This document shows positions 26,180 to 36,037 of a stretch of 64,000 nucleotides of DNA, piece by piece (position 1 is the stretch's first letter; every line of letters begins with the position of its first letter). Source of the DNA: Cyclobacteriaceae bacterium (GTDB lineage Bacteria; Bacteroidota; Bacteroidia; Cytophagales; Cyclobacteriaceae); contig JANQPQ010000034.1 of NCBI GenBank assembly GCA_028285445.1, positions 1-64,000 on the forward strand, in the 5' to 3' direction. Under the pieces are notes generated by a model, which ran no database searches, was not told where the DNA came from, and saw only the letters and a list, made by a program, of their open reading frames with translations. The translations under genes were made by a program, and so were the position numbers.

Positions 26180-27421
26180 CTATTCGAACTCCTGCTTCAA
26201 AATGTTCACAACGTCACCAATTGTCTCCTCTTCAAGGTCCGTTCTTCTGGTCAAATCCTCAGTTGAAAGAGCGAGTACACTCTTGGCTGTATCGAGGCCA
26301 ACGCGCTTCAATTCGTCGATGATCCAGCTTTCGATTTCGTCTCCGAATTCGTCCAGATCTACGTCTTCATCTTCAAAGGCGCCGAGCTCTCTGAATACAT
26401 CAATCTCCATACCTACCAACTTGCTGGCCAACTTGATATTCTGACCACCCTTACCGATTGCGAGGGAAACTTGGTCAGGCTTGAGGAATACCGAAACTCT
26501 CTCCTCTTCCTCTTCAATCTTGAGGCTGGTGATCTTCGCTGGGCTAAGTGCTCGAGCGATGTAGAGCTCCATGTTCTCAGTAAAATTGATAACATCAATA
26601 TTTTCATTCTGCAATTCTCTAACGATAGCATGAATTCTTGATCCTTTCATACCCACACAGGCTCCAACCGGATCAATTCTGTCATCGTATGACTCTACAG
26701 CAACTTTTGCTCTTTCACCTGGCTCACGAACAACTCTCTTGATGGTGATCAGTCCGTCGTATACTTCAGGTACTTCACTTTCGAATAGTCTCTCAAGGAA
26801 GATGGGCGAAGTTCTGGAAAGGATAATCCTTGGATTTCCGTTCACCATTTCCACACGATGGACAACTGCTCTTACCGAGTCACCTTTGCGATAGCGATCC
26901 TTATTGATTTGTTCGTACTTAGGTAGAATCAATTCGTTCCCCTCCGCATCAATCAACAGTACCTCTTTCGGAAGGATTTGATAGACTTCGGCAGTAATGA
27001 TCTCCTCCACCAAGTCTTTATATTTCTGAAAAAGAATATCTTTCTCAAGGTCTTTCACCTTTTGCATTAGTGTTTGGCGGGCAGTCATAACAGCTCTTCT
27101 CCCAAAATCAATCAGTTTGATCTCTTCCGCTACTTCCTCGCCAATTTCAAAATCGGGCTCTATCTTCACCGCCTCACTGAGGCTGATTTTGTCGTAGTCC
27201 CAAATATCCTCCGAGTTATCATCAACAATTTCCCTGAACCTCCATATTTCGAGGTCACCTTTGTCGGCGTTGATGATAATGTCAAAGTTGTCGTCTTGCT
27301 CATACTTCTTTCTAATCATGGTCCTGAAAACATCTTCCAGAATTCGGATCATTGTAGGCCGGTCGATATTCTTATTCCCGGCAAAATCTGCAAACGATTC
27401 AATTAGATTTCCACTATCCAT
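26180..27421 (-). CDS. nusA: Transcription elongation/termination factor NusA
   Basis: The 413-residue protein modulates RNA polymerase pausing, intrinsic termination and antitermination. The NusA N-terminal domain (about 1-130) contains RPTMIRILEDVFRTMIRKKY. It is followed by an S1 domain (about 135-200), then tandem KH domains with ACVGMKGSRIHAIVREL and LAIGKGGQNIKLASKL. A C-terminal acidic region with one helix-hairpin-helix-like repeat follows, which is shorter than in Proteobacteria. It lies 8 bp downstream of rimP and 43 bp upstream of infB. The leader of the operon carries a terminator-like hairpin that NusA itself might act on. Confidence 0.96.
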   Translation of the reverse strand: MDSGNLIESFADFAGNKNIDRPTMIRILEDVFRTMIRKKYEQDDNFDIIINADKGDLEIWRFREIVDDNSEDIWDYDKISLSEAVKIEPDFEIGEEVAEEIKLIDFGRRAVMTARQTLMQKVKDLEKDILFQKYKDLVEEIITAEVYQILPKEVLLIDAEGNELILPKYEQINKDRYRKGDSVRAVVHRVEMVNGNPRIILSRTSPIFLERLFESEVPEVYDGLITIKRVVREPGERAKVAVESYDDRIDPVGACVGMKGSRIHAIVRELQNENIDVINFTENMELYIARALSPAKITSLKIEEEEERVSVFLKPDQVSLAIGKGGQNIKLASKLVGMEIDVFRELGAFEDEDVDLDEFGDEIESWIIDELKRVGLDTAKSVLALSTEDLTRRTDLEEETIGDVVNILKQEFE

Positions 27422-27429
27422 CTTTATTC

Positions 27430-27885
27430 TTATTTAAAGGATACTAAAACATTCGTCTTAACAATTTCAGAAAGAGGCAACTCCACGGTTTTGCTTTCCT
27501 CCTTTTTATTTTCAGGCTTCTTCTCGATTACCACTTTTTCTTCAGCGATTTTCAGAAGCTTCCCAATCGTGGCCTCCCCATCAGTTAATACTACCTTCAC
27601 ATTTCGACCAACATTCTTCTCATATTGCCTCCTTAGCTTTATTGGATGGTCCAATCCCGGAGATGACACATTGAGCACAAATGGCCCGGCAAATGTTTCC
27701 AATGTCTCCAACTCACTCGAAACCGCTCTGCTCAAGGCCGCACAGTCGTCGATGGTTACTCCATTGTCTCCATCAATGATCACCGTCACTTTCTGACCAG
27801 CTTTGTTGCCAGATACCACCACATCAACTAGAAACAGTTGCTCCTGGGTAAGGTTTCTCTCCACTATTTCTTTGATAACCTCCAT
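27430..27885 (-). CDS. rimP: Ribosome maturation factor RimP
   Basis: The 151-residue protein has the RimP N-terminal domain (VDVVVSGNKAGQKVTVIIDGD, DDCAALSRAVSSELE, and VLNVSSPGLDHPIK) and a Sm-like C-terminal domain (GRNVKVVLTDGEATIGKL). RimP assists 30S maturation. It is the first gene of the rimP-nusA-infB operon, and the ATG at 27885 gives the standard family N-terminus. A perfect Bacteroidota promoter and a hairpin with U-run lie in the 95 bp upstream. Confidence 0.95.
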   Translation of the reverse strand: MEVIKEIVERNLTQEQLFLVDVVVSGNKAGQKVTVIIDGDNGVTIDDCAALSRAVSSELETLETFAGPFVLNVSSPGLDHPIKLRRQYEKNVGRNVKVVLTDGEATIGKLLKIAEEKVVIEKKPENKKEESKTVELPLSEIVKTNVLVSFK

Positions 27886-27899
27886 TCAACTTAGTCCAT

Positions 27900-27925
27900 A
27901 AAAAGAGGGGACCTGAAGTCCCCTC
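27900..27925 (-). terminator. Terminator-like hairpin in rimP leader
   Basis: In the minus-strand transcript, arms GAGGGGAC and GTCCCCTC (27905-27925) form an 8-bp stem with a 5-nt loop, followed by a UUUUU run (27904-27900). It sits between the predicted promoter and the rimP ATG, 19 nt before the start codon. It is therefore placed as an attenuator rather than as the end of a gene. Confidence 0.55.
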
Positions 27926-27948
27926 ATCACTAAGGATTAATATTTCTA

Positions 27949-27980
27949 CAAAGGTAATGTAATTACCAGAATCACGCAAA
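27949..27980 (-). promoter_or_regulatory. Promoter for rimP-nusA-infB
   Basis: On the minus strand, TACCTTTG (27956-27949) matches the Bacteroidota -7 consensus TAnnTTTG. TTTG (27980-27977) matches the -33 element, with 20 bp between them. Transcription would start near 27942, giving a leader of about 57 nt that consists mostly of the hairpin at 27905-27925. Confidence 0.6.
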
Positions 27981-28059
27981 TGAACGCCATGCACTTCATT
28001 TTGCTTAAATGCCAGCATACCTTCACCGCGGCGCAGATTTTTATTTATTTTTGCCAATC

Positions 28060-29547
28060 ATGGCGCAAGAGTTACAGATTTTTAACAGCCTAACCGGAAA
28101 GAAGGAGGTTTTCAAGCCTATTAACCCTCCTTTCGTGGGAATGTATGTGTGCGGCCCAACGGTATATAGTGATGTTCATCTGGGCAACGTCCGCACTTTT
28201 ATCAGCTTCGATGTTGTTTATCGCTACCTCACGTTCCTTGATTACAAGGTGCGTTATGTTCGCAATATCACGGACGTGGGACACCTAGAGGGAGATGCTG
28301 ACGAAGGGGAAGACAAAATAGCTAAGAAGGCCAAGTTGGAGAATCTAGAGCCGATGGAGATAGTTCAGCGCTATACAAACGGCTTCCATCAGGTCACTCA
28401 AATGTTCAACATACTGCCACCCAGCATTGAGCCTTCCGCTACTGGACATATTGTGGAGCAAATTGAAATGATCCAGACCATTCTTGACAAGGGGTTTGCT
28501 TATGAGTCGAATGGTTCAGTTTACTTTGATGTGTCAAAGTACAATGAGAAGCACGACTACGGAAAACTCTCCAAGCGAGTATTGGAAGACATGATGGCTG
28601 GCACACGTGAACTTGATGGGCAGGATGAAAAGAGGAATCCAATAGACTTTGCTATTTGGAAAAATGCTAGCCCCGAACATTTGATGAAATGGCAGTCACC
28701 CTGGGGTCTGGGATTTCCAGGCTGGCATCTGGAGTGTTCTGTGATGGGTACCAAATATCTCGGCGAGACATTCGACATTCACGGTGGCGGTATGGATCTT
28801 AAGTTCCCACATCATGAATGTGAGATAGCACAGTCAATTGGAGCATACGGGCAAGATCCGGTTAATTACTGGTTGCATACCAATATGCTTACGGTTAATG
28901 GCCAAAAGATGAGTAAGTCCTTAGGGAATTCCTTCTTGCCTGAAGAACTTATAGCAGGGAGTCACGAGCTTCTGGACCAGCCTTATAGCCCGATGACAGT
29001 GCGCTTCTTCATGTTACAATCGCACTATTCAAGCACATTGGACTTCTCTAACGACGCGTTAAAGGCCGCGCAAAAAGGGTACAAGCGATTAATAAACGGC
29101 CTGCGAATTGCCAAGTCGCTTGAGTTTAAAGATGATGGAGGGGATAGGAACGAAGAAGTAATAGCAGAAATTAAGGAGAGTATAACAGGTTGTCATGAAG
29201 CTATGAATGACGACTTTAATACTGCTCTTACTATTGGCCACCTTTTTACGTTGTTGAAGAAGATTAATTCGCTATATACGGAAGGCCTGCAAATGGGTGC
29301 CATTGGCGAGGACGTATTCACGGATTTGATATCCACCTTTGTGACATTCATCGAAGACGTTTTAGGTTTGCTCGAAGAGAACACCGCAGATTCAAAAGAT
29401 ATTATTAATTCACTATTGGTAGTTTATAAAGATGCAAAGCATAACAAAGATTATGACAAGGTGGATCAGATAAGGGCAGAACTAAAATCTAGTGGTATCG
29501 TTTTGAAAGACATGAAATCAGGTGTTGATTGGGCTTATGAAGAGTAA
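28060..29547 (+). CDS. cysS: Cysteinyl-tRNA synthetase
   Basis: This 495-residue class Ia synthetase attaches cysteine to tRNA-Cys. The HIGH-type motif is HLGN (40-43), the zinc-site cysteine is C31 in MYVCGPTVY, and KMSKSLGN is the KMSKS loop. HGGGMDLKFPHHECEIAQS supplies further zinc ligands. The start at 28060 is chosen over an in-frame start 51 bp upstream because the family begins just before the FNSLTGKKE segment. A TATTTTTG box (28046-28053) sits only 6 bp before the ATG, hinting at a very short leader. Its 3' end overlaps the next gene start by 11 nt. Confidence 0.96.
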   Translation: MAQELQIFNSLTGKKEVFKPINPPFVGMYVCGPTVYSDVHLGNVRTFISFDVVYRYLTFLDYKVRYVRNITDVGHLEGDADEGEDKIAKKAKLENLEPMEIVQRYTNGFHQVTQMFNILPPSIEPSATGHIVEQIEMIQTILDKGFAYESNGSVYFDVSKYNEKHDYGKLSKRVLEDMMAGTRELDGQDEKRNPIDFAIWKNASPEHLMKWQSPWGLGFPGWHLECSVMGTKYLGETFDIHGGGMDLKFPHHECEIAQSIGAYGQDPVNYWLHTNMLTVNGQKMSKSLGNSFLPEELIAGSHELLDQPYSPMTVRFFMLQSHYSSTLDFSNDALKAAQKGYKRLINGLRIAKSLEFKDDGGDRNEEVIAEIKESITGCHEAMNDDFNTALTIGHLFTLLKKINSLYTEGLQMGAIGEDVFTDLISTFVTFIEDVLGLLEENTADSKDIINSLLVVYKDAKHNKDYDKVDQIRAELKSSGIVLKDMKSGVDWAYEE

Positions 29548-30520
29548 TTATTGGTGGTTGTTAGTGCTACTTTTTGCCGCCTGTGGAGGCGAGAAAAGTG
29601 GTGAGGTGGCAGTTGCGGAAGAGAAGGTCGTAGCCGTTCCTGATTTTATTGCAGATTCAGCCTATAACTTCATTCAAAACCAGGTAGACTTTGGGCCAAG
29701 GGTGCCAAATACCGAAGCCCACCGATTAACCGGAGACTATCTTTTCAACACTTTAGAGAGTTACGGAGCTAAGGTGCAAGATCAGAGATTTCAGGCGCTA
29801 ACTTTTGATGGAGTGAAGGTTGACCTAAGGAACATCATCGCTTCCTTTTATCCAGATAAAGCCAAACGCATACTGCTGGCCGCTCATTGGGACACCAGGC
29901 CCTTTGCGGATAAAGATGAAGAAGACCCTAACACACCCATTGCCGGGGCTAATGATGGGGGTAGCGGAGTAGGAGTCTTGCTTGAAATTGCCAGGGTACT
30001 AGATGCTAATCCACCACCTTCAGTTGGGGTAGATATAATCTTCTTTGACGGCGAGGACTGGGGTACCTGGAATGGCGAGGCGGATCCGCCGCTTCCGGCT
30101 AATCAAACCGATTGGTGGTGTCTGGGTTCTCAGCATTGGGCGAAGAACAAGCACATTAACGGTTACACTCCCTACTATGGAATCTTGCTTGATATGGTCG
30201 GAGCTAGAGGTTCCCAATTTCACAAAGAGGGGCTATCTCAGAAAATTGCTCCGAAAATAGTAAAGAAAGTTTGGGACCGTGCAGCAAAGATTGGCTATGG
30301 AGATTATTTCATTCACCAGGAGCAGGCCGCAATTACAGATGATCATCAATTCGTATATAGCCTGGGAAATATCCTCATGATAGATATTGTCCACTACGAT
30401 CCCCAAGTAGGGTACTTTGGCGATTACCATCACACGCACAAAGACAATATGGAAATCATCGATACCAATACACTCAAGGCGGTAGGGCAAACCGTACTTA
30501 CTGTGCTGTTCTACGAGTAG
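29537..30520 (+). CDS. M28-family lipoprotein, glutaminyl cyclase-like
   Basis: The protein has 327 residues from the ATG at 29537, which lies inside the cysS stop region. The leader MKSNYWWLLVLLFAACGG ends in lipobox LFAAC, so it is membrane-anchored and faces the periplasm or surface. The zinc-peptidase fold shows AAHWDTRPFAD, GANDGGSGVGVLLEIA and IIFFDGEDWG, with a C-terminal HKDNMEII His. This arrangement matches bacterial glutaminyl-peptide cyclotransferases of the animal-like M28 branch, which form N-terminal pyroglutamate. A true aminopeptidase cannot be excluded. The start overlaps cysS, so the two are probably co-transcribed. Confidence 0.88.
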   Translation: MKSNYWWLLVLLFAACGGEKSGEVAVAEEKVVAVPDFIADSAYNFIQNQVDFGPRVPNTEAHRLTGDYLFNTLESYGAKVQDQRFQALTFDGVKVDLRNIIASFYPDKAKRILLAAHWDTRPFADKDEEDPNTPIAGANDGGSGVGVLLEIARVLDANPPPSVGVDIIFFDGEDWGTWNGEADPPLPANQTDWWCLGSQHWAKNKHINGYTPYYGILLDMVGARGSQFHKEGLSQKIAPKIVKKVWDRAAKIGYGDYFIHQEQAAITDDHQFVYSLGNILMIDIVHYDPQVGYFGDYHHTHKDNMEIIDTNTLKAVGQTVLTVLFYE

Positions 30521-30567
30521 CACCTGAAAATGCCAACGACAGTTGCGCATACCTCGTTTATGGTATT

Positions 30568-32994
30568 ATGACCCATTATGATTTTCGCCAACTACCCTAT
30601 CTGTTAAAATCAGCTTATAAGTACTTACGAAAGAACCCAGCGATGCTGTTCCTGCATGTTGCTGGTTTGTCGATCGGGATAGCAAGCACATTTTTAATTT
30701 ATCTTTATGTCGATAATCAACTGTCAGCCGATGGCACACACAGCAAAGGTGACAGGATTTATAGGGTAGCAACGACTTACACCACAACTGGCGTTGATAC
30801 TCGCACTTCGCAAACTCCCACAGCCGCAGGCCCACATTTGGCTACGGAGCTATCGCGAATTGATAAATTTGTCAGATTCAGAAGATTTGACGTAACAGTT
30901 AGAGATGACGACCGGCTGTTTTCTGAGTCAGGCTTTGCTTACGTAGACTCGACGGTCTTCAGCATCTTTGACTTCCCCTTAATTCAAGGCAATCCCAAAA
31001 CCGCGTTGGCTACTCCTAATACAATAGTTATTTCGGAGTCAATGGCCCGCAAGTACTTTGGCCAGAACTGGGAGGCAGCGGAAATACTTGATCAATCTTT
31101 GGAAATATTTAGAGGGGCTACGAGTAACGAATATATAATTACCGGTGTCATGCAGGACATCCCACAACAATCTCATATCAGATTGGACTTTCTGGCATCT
31201 ATGGTCAGTACACGCGATTCGAGAAGACCTGATTGGAACGTCAGCTACATGACAACCTATGTCTTGGCCAGCCCCGGGTCCAGTAGTTCTCAACTAATGA
31301 AACAATTCCCAATGAGAATCGATGAGGTAGACGTACATGGTAATCTAACAACACTTCACCTCGAATCACTGGGCCAGATCTATTTGAACAGCGACTTTGG
31401 CAATACCCTTGGGGAGACCGGCAACAGTACCATAGTAAATATTTTTATTGGTACGGGTTTTCTGATATTACTGATGATGGTGATTAACTACGTGAATGTA
31501 ACTACTGCCAAGTCCATCCAACGATCAAAGGAAATTGGCATTCGGAAAATCTCCGGGGCGATAAAGGTATCGCTCATCTCCCAATTCCTGTTTGAGGCTT
31601 TTTTGGTGGTGGCCTTCTCCACTGTTGTAGCAGTTCTTCTTATCGCTCTTGTCGTAACCTACTTCAATGGTATTACTGGACTTGATATTTCAATTGGCAG
31701 CTTGCTGACTTCAACTGAGATTTTAGCGTTGGTGGTGTTCATACTTTTATTGACAATCATCTCAGGCATATACCCCGCCATGAGGTTTTCAAGGATACAG
31801 GCACACGAGGTGTTAAAGGGGAAATATGGTAAGGGGAGGCAGGAAGCTAAATTGCGCAGATCATTACTGCTAGTGCAAATGGTAATCTCCACACTTTTGG
31901 TATTTGCTGCGATAACAATCAGTGACCAACTCAATTACCTGCAATCGAAAGATATGGGTTATAATGATGAGAATGTTGTGGGCATCCCGACTCGAAGGGT
32001 ATTTAATTCTGCTTTGTCCAAATCTCTGGTCGAGCAAGTACGTTTACTACCAGGTGTTGAGGAGGTGTCCGTGGCCATGGAGCCTATAAATGAGATTCAG
32101 TTTAAAACCGACTTCTACTTACCGGAGATTGATGAAGCTGGCAAGGGTTTTAATCTGGCTATGAATCAAGTAGACGAGAATTTTATTCCTCTTTTCGATT
32201 TAGACATGGTGGAGGGATCAGGGTTTCAGAAATTGGTAGAAGATGACACGAGCCACTACTTCATCATCAATCAGTCAGCGATGGATGTAATGGGGCTAAC
32301 CCCACAGGATGCCATAAACAAAGAGTTACGAATGAACTGGGGGGTATATGGGTGGAAAACGGGTACCATTGTCGGAGTAGTCGAAGATTTTCACTTCCGA
32401 TCATTACATGAGCAAATAGAGCCTCTGGTCCTGAAACACTCAAATGATTTGGCAAGACATGTCCTAATGGTCAGAATAGCAGCTAATGACCAGCGCTTTG
32501 TTATTGAGAATATTCGTAGCAAATGGAATAGCCTAATTGACCACCTGGTTTTCGATTACAGCTTCCTACATCAAAGTTCAGCTTCAAAGTATAACTACGA
32601 AAATGCCCTCGGTAAACTCATAGTGGTCTTTACTGCCATTGGTCTGGTTATTTCCAGTCTTGGTCTAATTAGTATGGCCTCATTCATGGTAAGTCAACGC
32701 ATTAAGGAGGTTGGAGTAAGAAAAGTCTTTGGTGCTTCGGTTGCTGCAATACTGCAGTTGTTTGGTTTTTCATTTCTGAGGATCGTGGCAGTGGCAGGGG
32801 TTGTTGCAATCCCGATTGGCGTATTGCTTGTCAACAATTGGCTTAACCAATTTGCGTATCACCTTGATATTACCCTTGGTCACGTGTTGGTTAGTGTGGG
32901 TTTGGTTACGATAATCACTCTGGTCACTATAAGTTATCACACCTTTGTGGCTTCAGTATTGAAGCCCGCTAATGCGCTTCGTCATACAGAATAA
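30568..32994 (+). CDS. FtsX/MacB-type ABC transporter permease
   Basis: This 808-residue permease is the fourth orphan of its class in the window. It has an N-terminal TM helix (LHVAGLSIGIASTFLIYLYV), a periplasmic domain, an FtsX core with KEIGIRKISGAIKVSL, a second periplasmic domain, and a C-terminal core with KEVGVRKVFGASVAAI. The C-terminus KPANALRHTE deviates from the usual PVEVLK ending. The last base of its stop codon is the first base of the GNAT start codon, so the two are coupled. No ATPase gene is nearby. Confidence 0.9.
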   Translation: MTHYDFRQLPYLLKSAYKYLRKNPAMLFLHVAGLSIGIASTFLIYLYVDNQLSADGTHSKGDRIYRVATTYTTTGVDTRTSQTPTAAGPHLATELSRIDKFVRFRRFDVTVRDDDRLFSESGFAYVDSTVFSIFDFPLIQGNPKTALATPNTIVISESMARKYFGQNWEAAEILDQSLEIFRGATSNEYIITGVMQDIPQQSHIRLDFLASMVSTRDSRRPDWNVSYMTTYVLASPGSSSSQLMKQFPMRIDEVDVHGNLTTLHLESLGQIYLNSDFGNTLGETGNSTIVNIFIGTGFLILLMMVINYVNVTTAKSIQRSKEIGIRKISGAIKVSLISQFLFEAFLVVAFSTVVAVLLIALVVTYFNGITGLDISIGSLLTSTEILALVVFILLLTIISGIYPAMRFSRIQAHEVLKGKYGKGRQEAKLRRSLLLVQMVISTLLVFAAITISDQLNYLQSKDMGYNDENVVGIPTRRVFNSALSKSLVEQVRLLPGVEEVSVAMEPINEIQFKTDFYLPEIDEAGKGFNLAMNQVDENFIPLFDLDMVEGSGFQKLVEDDTSHYFIINQSAMDVMGLTPQDAINKELRMNWGVYGWKTGTIVGVVEDFHFRSLHEQIEPLVLKHSNDLARHVLMVRIAANDQRFVIENIRSKWNSLIDHLVFDYSFLHQSSASKYNYENALGKLIVVFTAIGLVISSLGLISMASFMVSQRIKEVGVRKVFGASVAAILQLFGFSFLRIVAVAGVVAIPIGVLLVNNWLNQFAYHLDITLGHVLVSVGLVTIITLVTISYHTFVASVLKPANALRHTE

Positions 32995-33521
32995 TGACTT
33001 TAACTGGAGAAAAAGTTGAACTAGTTCCAGCTGTTCAGTCGGATGCCAAAGATATATTCCAATGGCTGGCGCAATCTGACCTTACGGCAAATATGATGGG
33101 GCCGCCATTGTTTCCTGAGATTGAGATTCCATCATGGGAAGATTTCCAGGAAGACTATCTGCCACTATACTTTAGCGATGATAAACCCAAGGATGGCCGC
33201 TGCTTTGTTATTGAGGTTGAAGGTAAACGAGTAGGGCAGATAAACTTTAGTAAGATTGATGAGGAAGGCAGAGTGGAGCTTGACATTTGGTTAGCCGGCA
33301 GTAGCGTGGTGGGCAAAGGTTTGGGGCCCGATGCAATTAATACACTTTGTAGTCACCTTAAAGAAGAGTTTCAATGCCGCCAAATCATAATTGCACCCTC
33401 AGCCCGAAACCCCTTTGCGGTTAGGGCTTATCAAAGAGCTGGTTTTGAAATTACCAATAACGCACCCGACTGGTTTGTTCCTGACTACCATGATACGGTA
33501 ATCATGGTGAGAGACCTGTAG
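32994..33521 (+). CDS. GNAT-family N-acetyltransferase
   Basis: This 175-residue protein fits the RimJ/RimL-like GNAT branch. It has an N-terminal LVPAVQSDAKDIFQWLAQ segment, a central beta strand VIEVEGKRVGQINF, the acetyl-CoA loop region SSVVGKGLGPDAI (a degenerate Q/RxxGxG), and C-terminal NPFAVRAYQRAGFEI, typical of the fold. It would transfer an acetyl group to an amine, but the acceptor is unknown. It overlaps the upstream permease stop by 1 nt, an unusual pairing. It ends 22 bp before a convergent gene. Confidence 0.85.
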   Translation: MTLTGEKVELVPAVQSDAKDIFQWLAQSDLTANMMGPPLFPEIEIPSWEDFQEDYLPLYFSDDKPKDGRCFVIEVEGKRVGQINFSKIDEEGRVELDIWLAGSSVVGKGLGPDAINTLCSHLKEEFQCRQIIIAPSARNPFAVRAYQRAGFEITNNAPDWFVPDYHDTVIMVRDL

Positions 33522-33543
33522 TTGTGGAAAGGTGAACCTGCTA

Positions 33544-34530
33544 CTACTTATTGAATTTCTCGAAAGTGTTGTGTTCCTTAAAAAGAGCGTCTTCAGGAAG
33601 AGACTTGAAATAGTCAAAAGTTATCTTCAGACCTTCAGCCCTTGAAATTTGTGGGGACCAATTGAGTATTTCCTTTGCTTTGGCGATATCAGGTTGCCGC
33701 TGTAACGGATCATCCTTGGGGAGGTCTTTAAATATAATTTTTTGCGATGTATTGGTAAGCTTGATTACCTCTTCTGCAAAATCAAGAATGGTGATTTCAT
33801 CTGGGTTGCCAATGTTCACCGGCGCGGCATAATCGCTCATGAGTAACCTGTAAATACCTTCAACCAAGTCATCAACATAACAAAAGGAGCGTGTTTGTTT
33901 GCCGTCTCCAAAAACCGTTAAGTCCTCTCCTCTTAACGCCTGACCTATAAAAGCTGGCAGAACCCGGCCGTCGTTTAGTCGCATCCTGGGGCCGTAAGTA
34001 TTGAATATTCTTACGATCCTCGTTTCCAGGCCATGAAAAGTGTGGTAGGCCATAGTCAAGGCCTCTTGAAATCTTTTGGCTTCATCATAAACTCCCCTGG
34101 GCCCAATAGGGTTTACATTGCCGTAATATTCTTCAGTTTGGGGATGAACCAAGGGATCTCCATAGACCTCGGAGGTGCTGGCTACCAGGATTCTGGCATT
34201 CTTTGCTTTGGCCAACCCCAGTAAGTTGTGCGTGCCCAAAGAGCTAACTTTCAAAGTTTGAATGGGAATCTTCAAATAGTCTATAGGGCTGGCAGGGGAG
34301 GCAAAGTGCAGAATATAGTCAAGGTCGCCAGGCACATGCACATACTTAGCAACATCATGGTGATGGAACTCAAATTGCTCAGACTTTAAAAGATGTTCGA
34401 TGTTTGAGAGGTCACCTGTAATCAGGTTATCCATACCAATAACCTCATAGCCCTCTTTGACGAATCGATCACATAAGTGTGACCCTAAAAAACCAGCACA
34501 ACCTGTTATAAGAACCCTTCTTTCTTCCAT
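33544..34530 (-). CDS. uxs: UDP-glucuronate decarboxylase (UDP-xylose synthase)
   Basis: The protein has 328 residues of extended SDR fold. The NAD motif is GCAGFLGSH (10-18) and the catalytic pair is Y148 and K152 in RGVYDEAKR. Family signatures include [14 protein letters not shown] and [16 protein letters not shown], which are characteristic of UXS. It converts UDP-glucuronate to UDP-xylose. The gene lies 4 bp downstream of UDP-glucose dehydrogenase on the same strand, which supplies its substrate, so the pair forms a two-step route from UDP-glucose to UDP-xylose for surface polysaccharide. Confidence 0.92.
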   Translation of the reverse strand: MEERRVLITGCAGFLGSHLCDRFVKEGYEVIGMDNLITGDLSNIEHLLKSEQFEFHHHDVAKYVHVPGDLDYILHFASPASPIDYLKIPIQTLKVSSLGTHNLLGLAKAKNARILVASTSEVYGDPLVHPQTEEYYGNVNPIGPRGVYDEAKRFQEALTMAYHTFHGLETRIVRIFNTYGPRMRLNDGRVLPAFIGQALRGEDLTVFGDGKQTRSFCYVDDLVEGIYRLLMSDYAAPVNIGNPDEITILDFAEEVIKLTNTSQKIIFKDLPKDDPLQRQPDIAKAKEILNWSPQISRAEGLKITFDYFKSLPEDALFKEHNTFEKFNK

Positions 34531-34534
34531 GGTA

Positions 34535-35848
34535 TTAGTTTATGATCTCTTCCCTGCCGATACTAATGTAATTAAATCCTCTATCCTTCATTTCTTTGGG
34601 ATCGTAAAGATTTCGGCCATCCAGGATTAACAAATTTTGTAAAAGGCCTTTTAGCCTTTCGAAGTCAGGAGTTCTGAAAACCGGCCATTCAGTGAAGATT
34701 AGCAATGCTTCGGCCCCTTCCGCTGCATCATACTGGTCAGATGCGAATTCAACATCATTCCCGAAGATAGCCTTTACATTCTCCATAGCTTCAGGATCGT
34801 AGACCCTAACCCTGGCGCCGGCTTCAAGCAAAAGCTTAATGTTTTCCAGTGCAGGAGCTTCCCTAATGTCATCAGTATAGGGCTTAAAGGCCAAACCCCA
34901 CGCAGCAAATTGTTTACCACTAATGTCGCCATTGTGGTATTCGACTAGTTTGTCGAAAAGCCTTCTTTTCTGCATTTTGTTAATGCTCATTACAGCATCC
35001 AAGATTCTGAAATCGTAGTCGACTTGAGAACTTGCCATCCCTAAGGCTTGAACATCTTTAGGGAAGCAACTGCCACCGTACCCAATGCCCGGGAATAGAA
35101 ACCTTTTTCCGATCCTTGAGTCAGTACCAATACCTTTCCTCACCTCGTCCACATCTGCTCCCAGCCTTTCACAAAGGTTGGCTATTTCATTCATGAAGGT
35201 AATCTTAGTTGCCAGAAAAGAATTAGCGGCGTATTTGGTAAGTTCGGCTGATCTTTCGTCCATAAACAATATCGGGTTCCCCTGCCTTACCATTGGTGCG
35301 TAAAGCTCATTCATAATTTTCCTGGCTTTCTCGGAGGTCGTTCCAACTACCACTCTATCAGGTTTCATGAAATCCTCAACAGCAACTCCTTCCCTCAGAA
35401 ATTCGGGATTTGATACAACATCAAACTCCAGATTGCAATTGGCGGCAATGGCGTTATTCACCAGCTCAGCAGTTCCTACTGGCACGGTACTTTTGTCAAC
35501 GATGCAGGCGTAATCTGTTAGTAGGGGCCCAATATCTTCGGCCACTTTCAATACGTACTGCAAATCCGCTGATCCATCTTCACCGGGAGGAGTTGGAAGG
35601 GCCAGAAAGATTACCGTGGCACCTTTGATGCCCTCGGCCAGATCGGTGGTAAATGATAGCCTACCCTGGCGAATATTTCGCTCGAAAAGGGCCTCCAGTC
35701 CTGGCTCGTAGATGGTAACGATGCCTTTGCTTAGCTTTTCTACTTTCTGGGGATCGATATCCACGCAGGTAACATTGTTTCCGGTTTCCGCAAAACATGT
35801 TCCCGTAACAAGACCAACATATCCGGTACCGACAACAGCAATATTCAT
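34535..35848 (-). CDS. ugd: UDP-glucose 6-dehydrogenase
   Basis: The protein has 437 residues. The N-terminal Rossmann motif is [15 protein letters not shown], the central domain has [16 protein letters not shown] and the catalytic cysteine C261 in [10 protein letters not shown], and the C-terminal UDP-binding domain includes [16 protein letters not shown]. It oxidises UDP-glucose to UDP-glucuronate with two NAD+. It heads the two-gene ugd-uxs unit. A TACTTTTG box lies upstream on the minus strand near 35878, but its -33 spacing is off. Confidence 0.95.
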   Translation of the reverse strand: MNIAVVGTGYVGLVTGTCFAETGNNVTCVDIDPQKVEKLSKGIVTIYEPGLEALFERNIRQGRLSFTTDLAEGIKGATVIFLALPTPPGEDGSADLQYVLKVAEDIGPLLTDYACIVDKSTVPVGTAELVNNAIAANCNLEFDVVSNPEFLREGVAVEDFMKPDRVVVGTTSEKARKIMNELYAPMVRQGNPILFMDERSAELTKYAANSFLATKITFMNEIANLCERLGADVDEVRKGIGTDSRIGKRFLFPGIGYGGSCFPKDVQALGMASSQVDYDFRILDAVMSINKMQKRRLFDKLVEYHNGDISGKQFAAWGLAFKPYTDDIREAPALENIKLLLEAGARVRVYDPEAMENVKAIFGNDVEFASDQYDAAEGAEALLIFTEWPVFRTPDFERLKGLLQNLLILDGRNLYDPKEMKDRGFNYISIGREEIIN

Positions 35849-36037
35849 CTTTAAGTATTCGATTGAATTGGTCGCAAAAGTATATCCCTGCCATGTATTT
35901 ATCTAGCAAAAGGTACAAAATCGGGAAGATCGGTTGCCCCAAAGCTTGGGCTTGATGCTAGTTAAAAAGTTACAGAATTAGTAATTTAGCGAATAAATTA
36001 GCCACTAAAAACGTATTTGTCTATTAATCAGGTAGTT

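Noticed and set aside
34033-34224. Short plus-strand frame opposite the UXS gene
   Set aside because: It is antisense to a strongly conserved enzyme, with no start signal.
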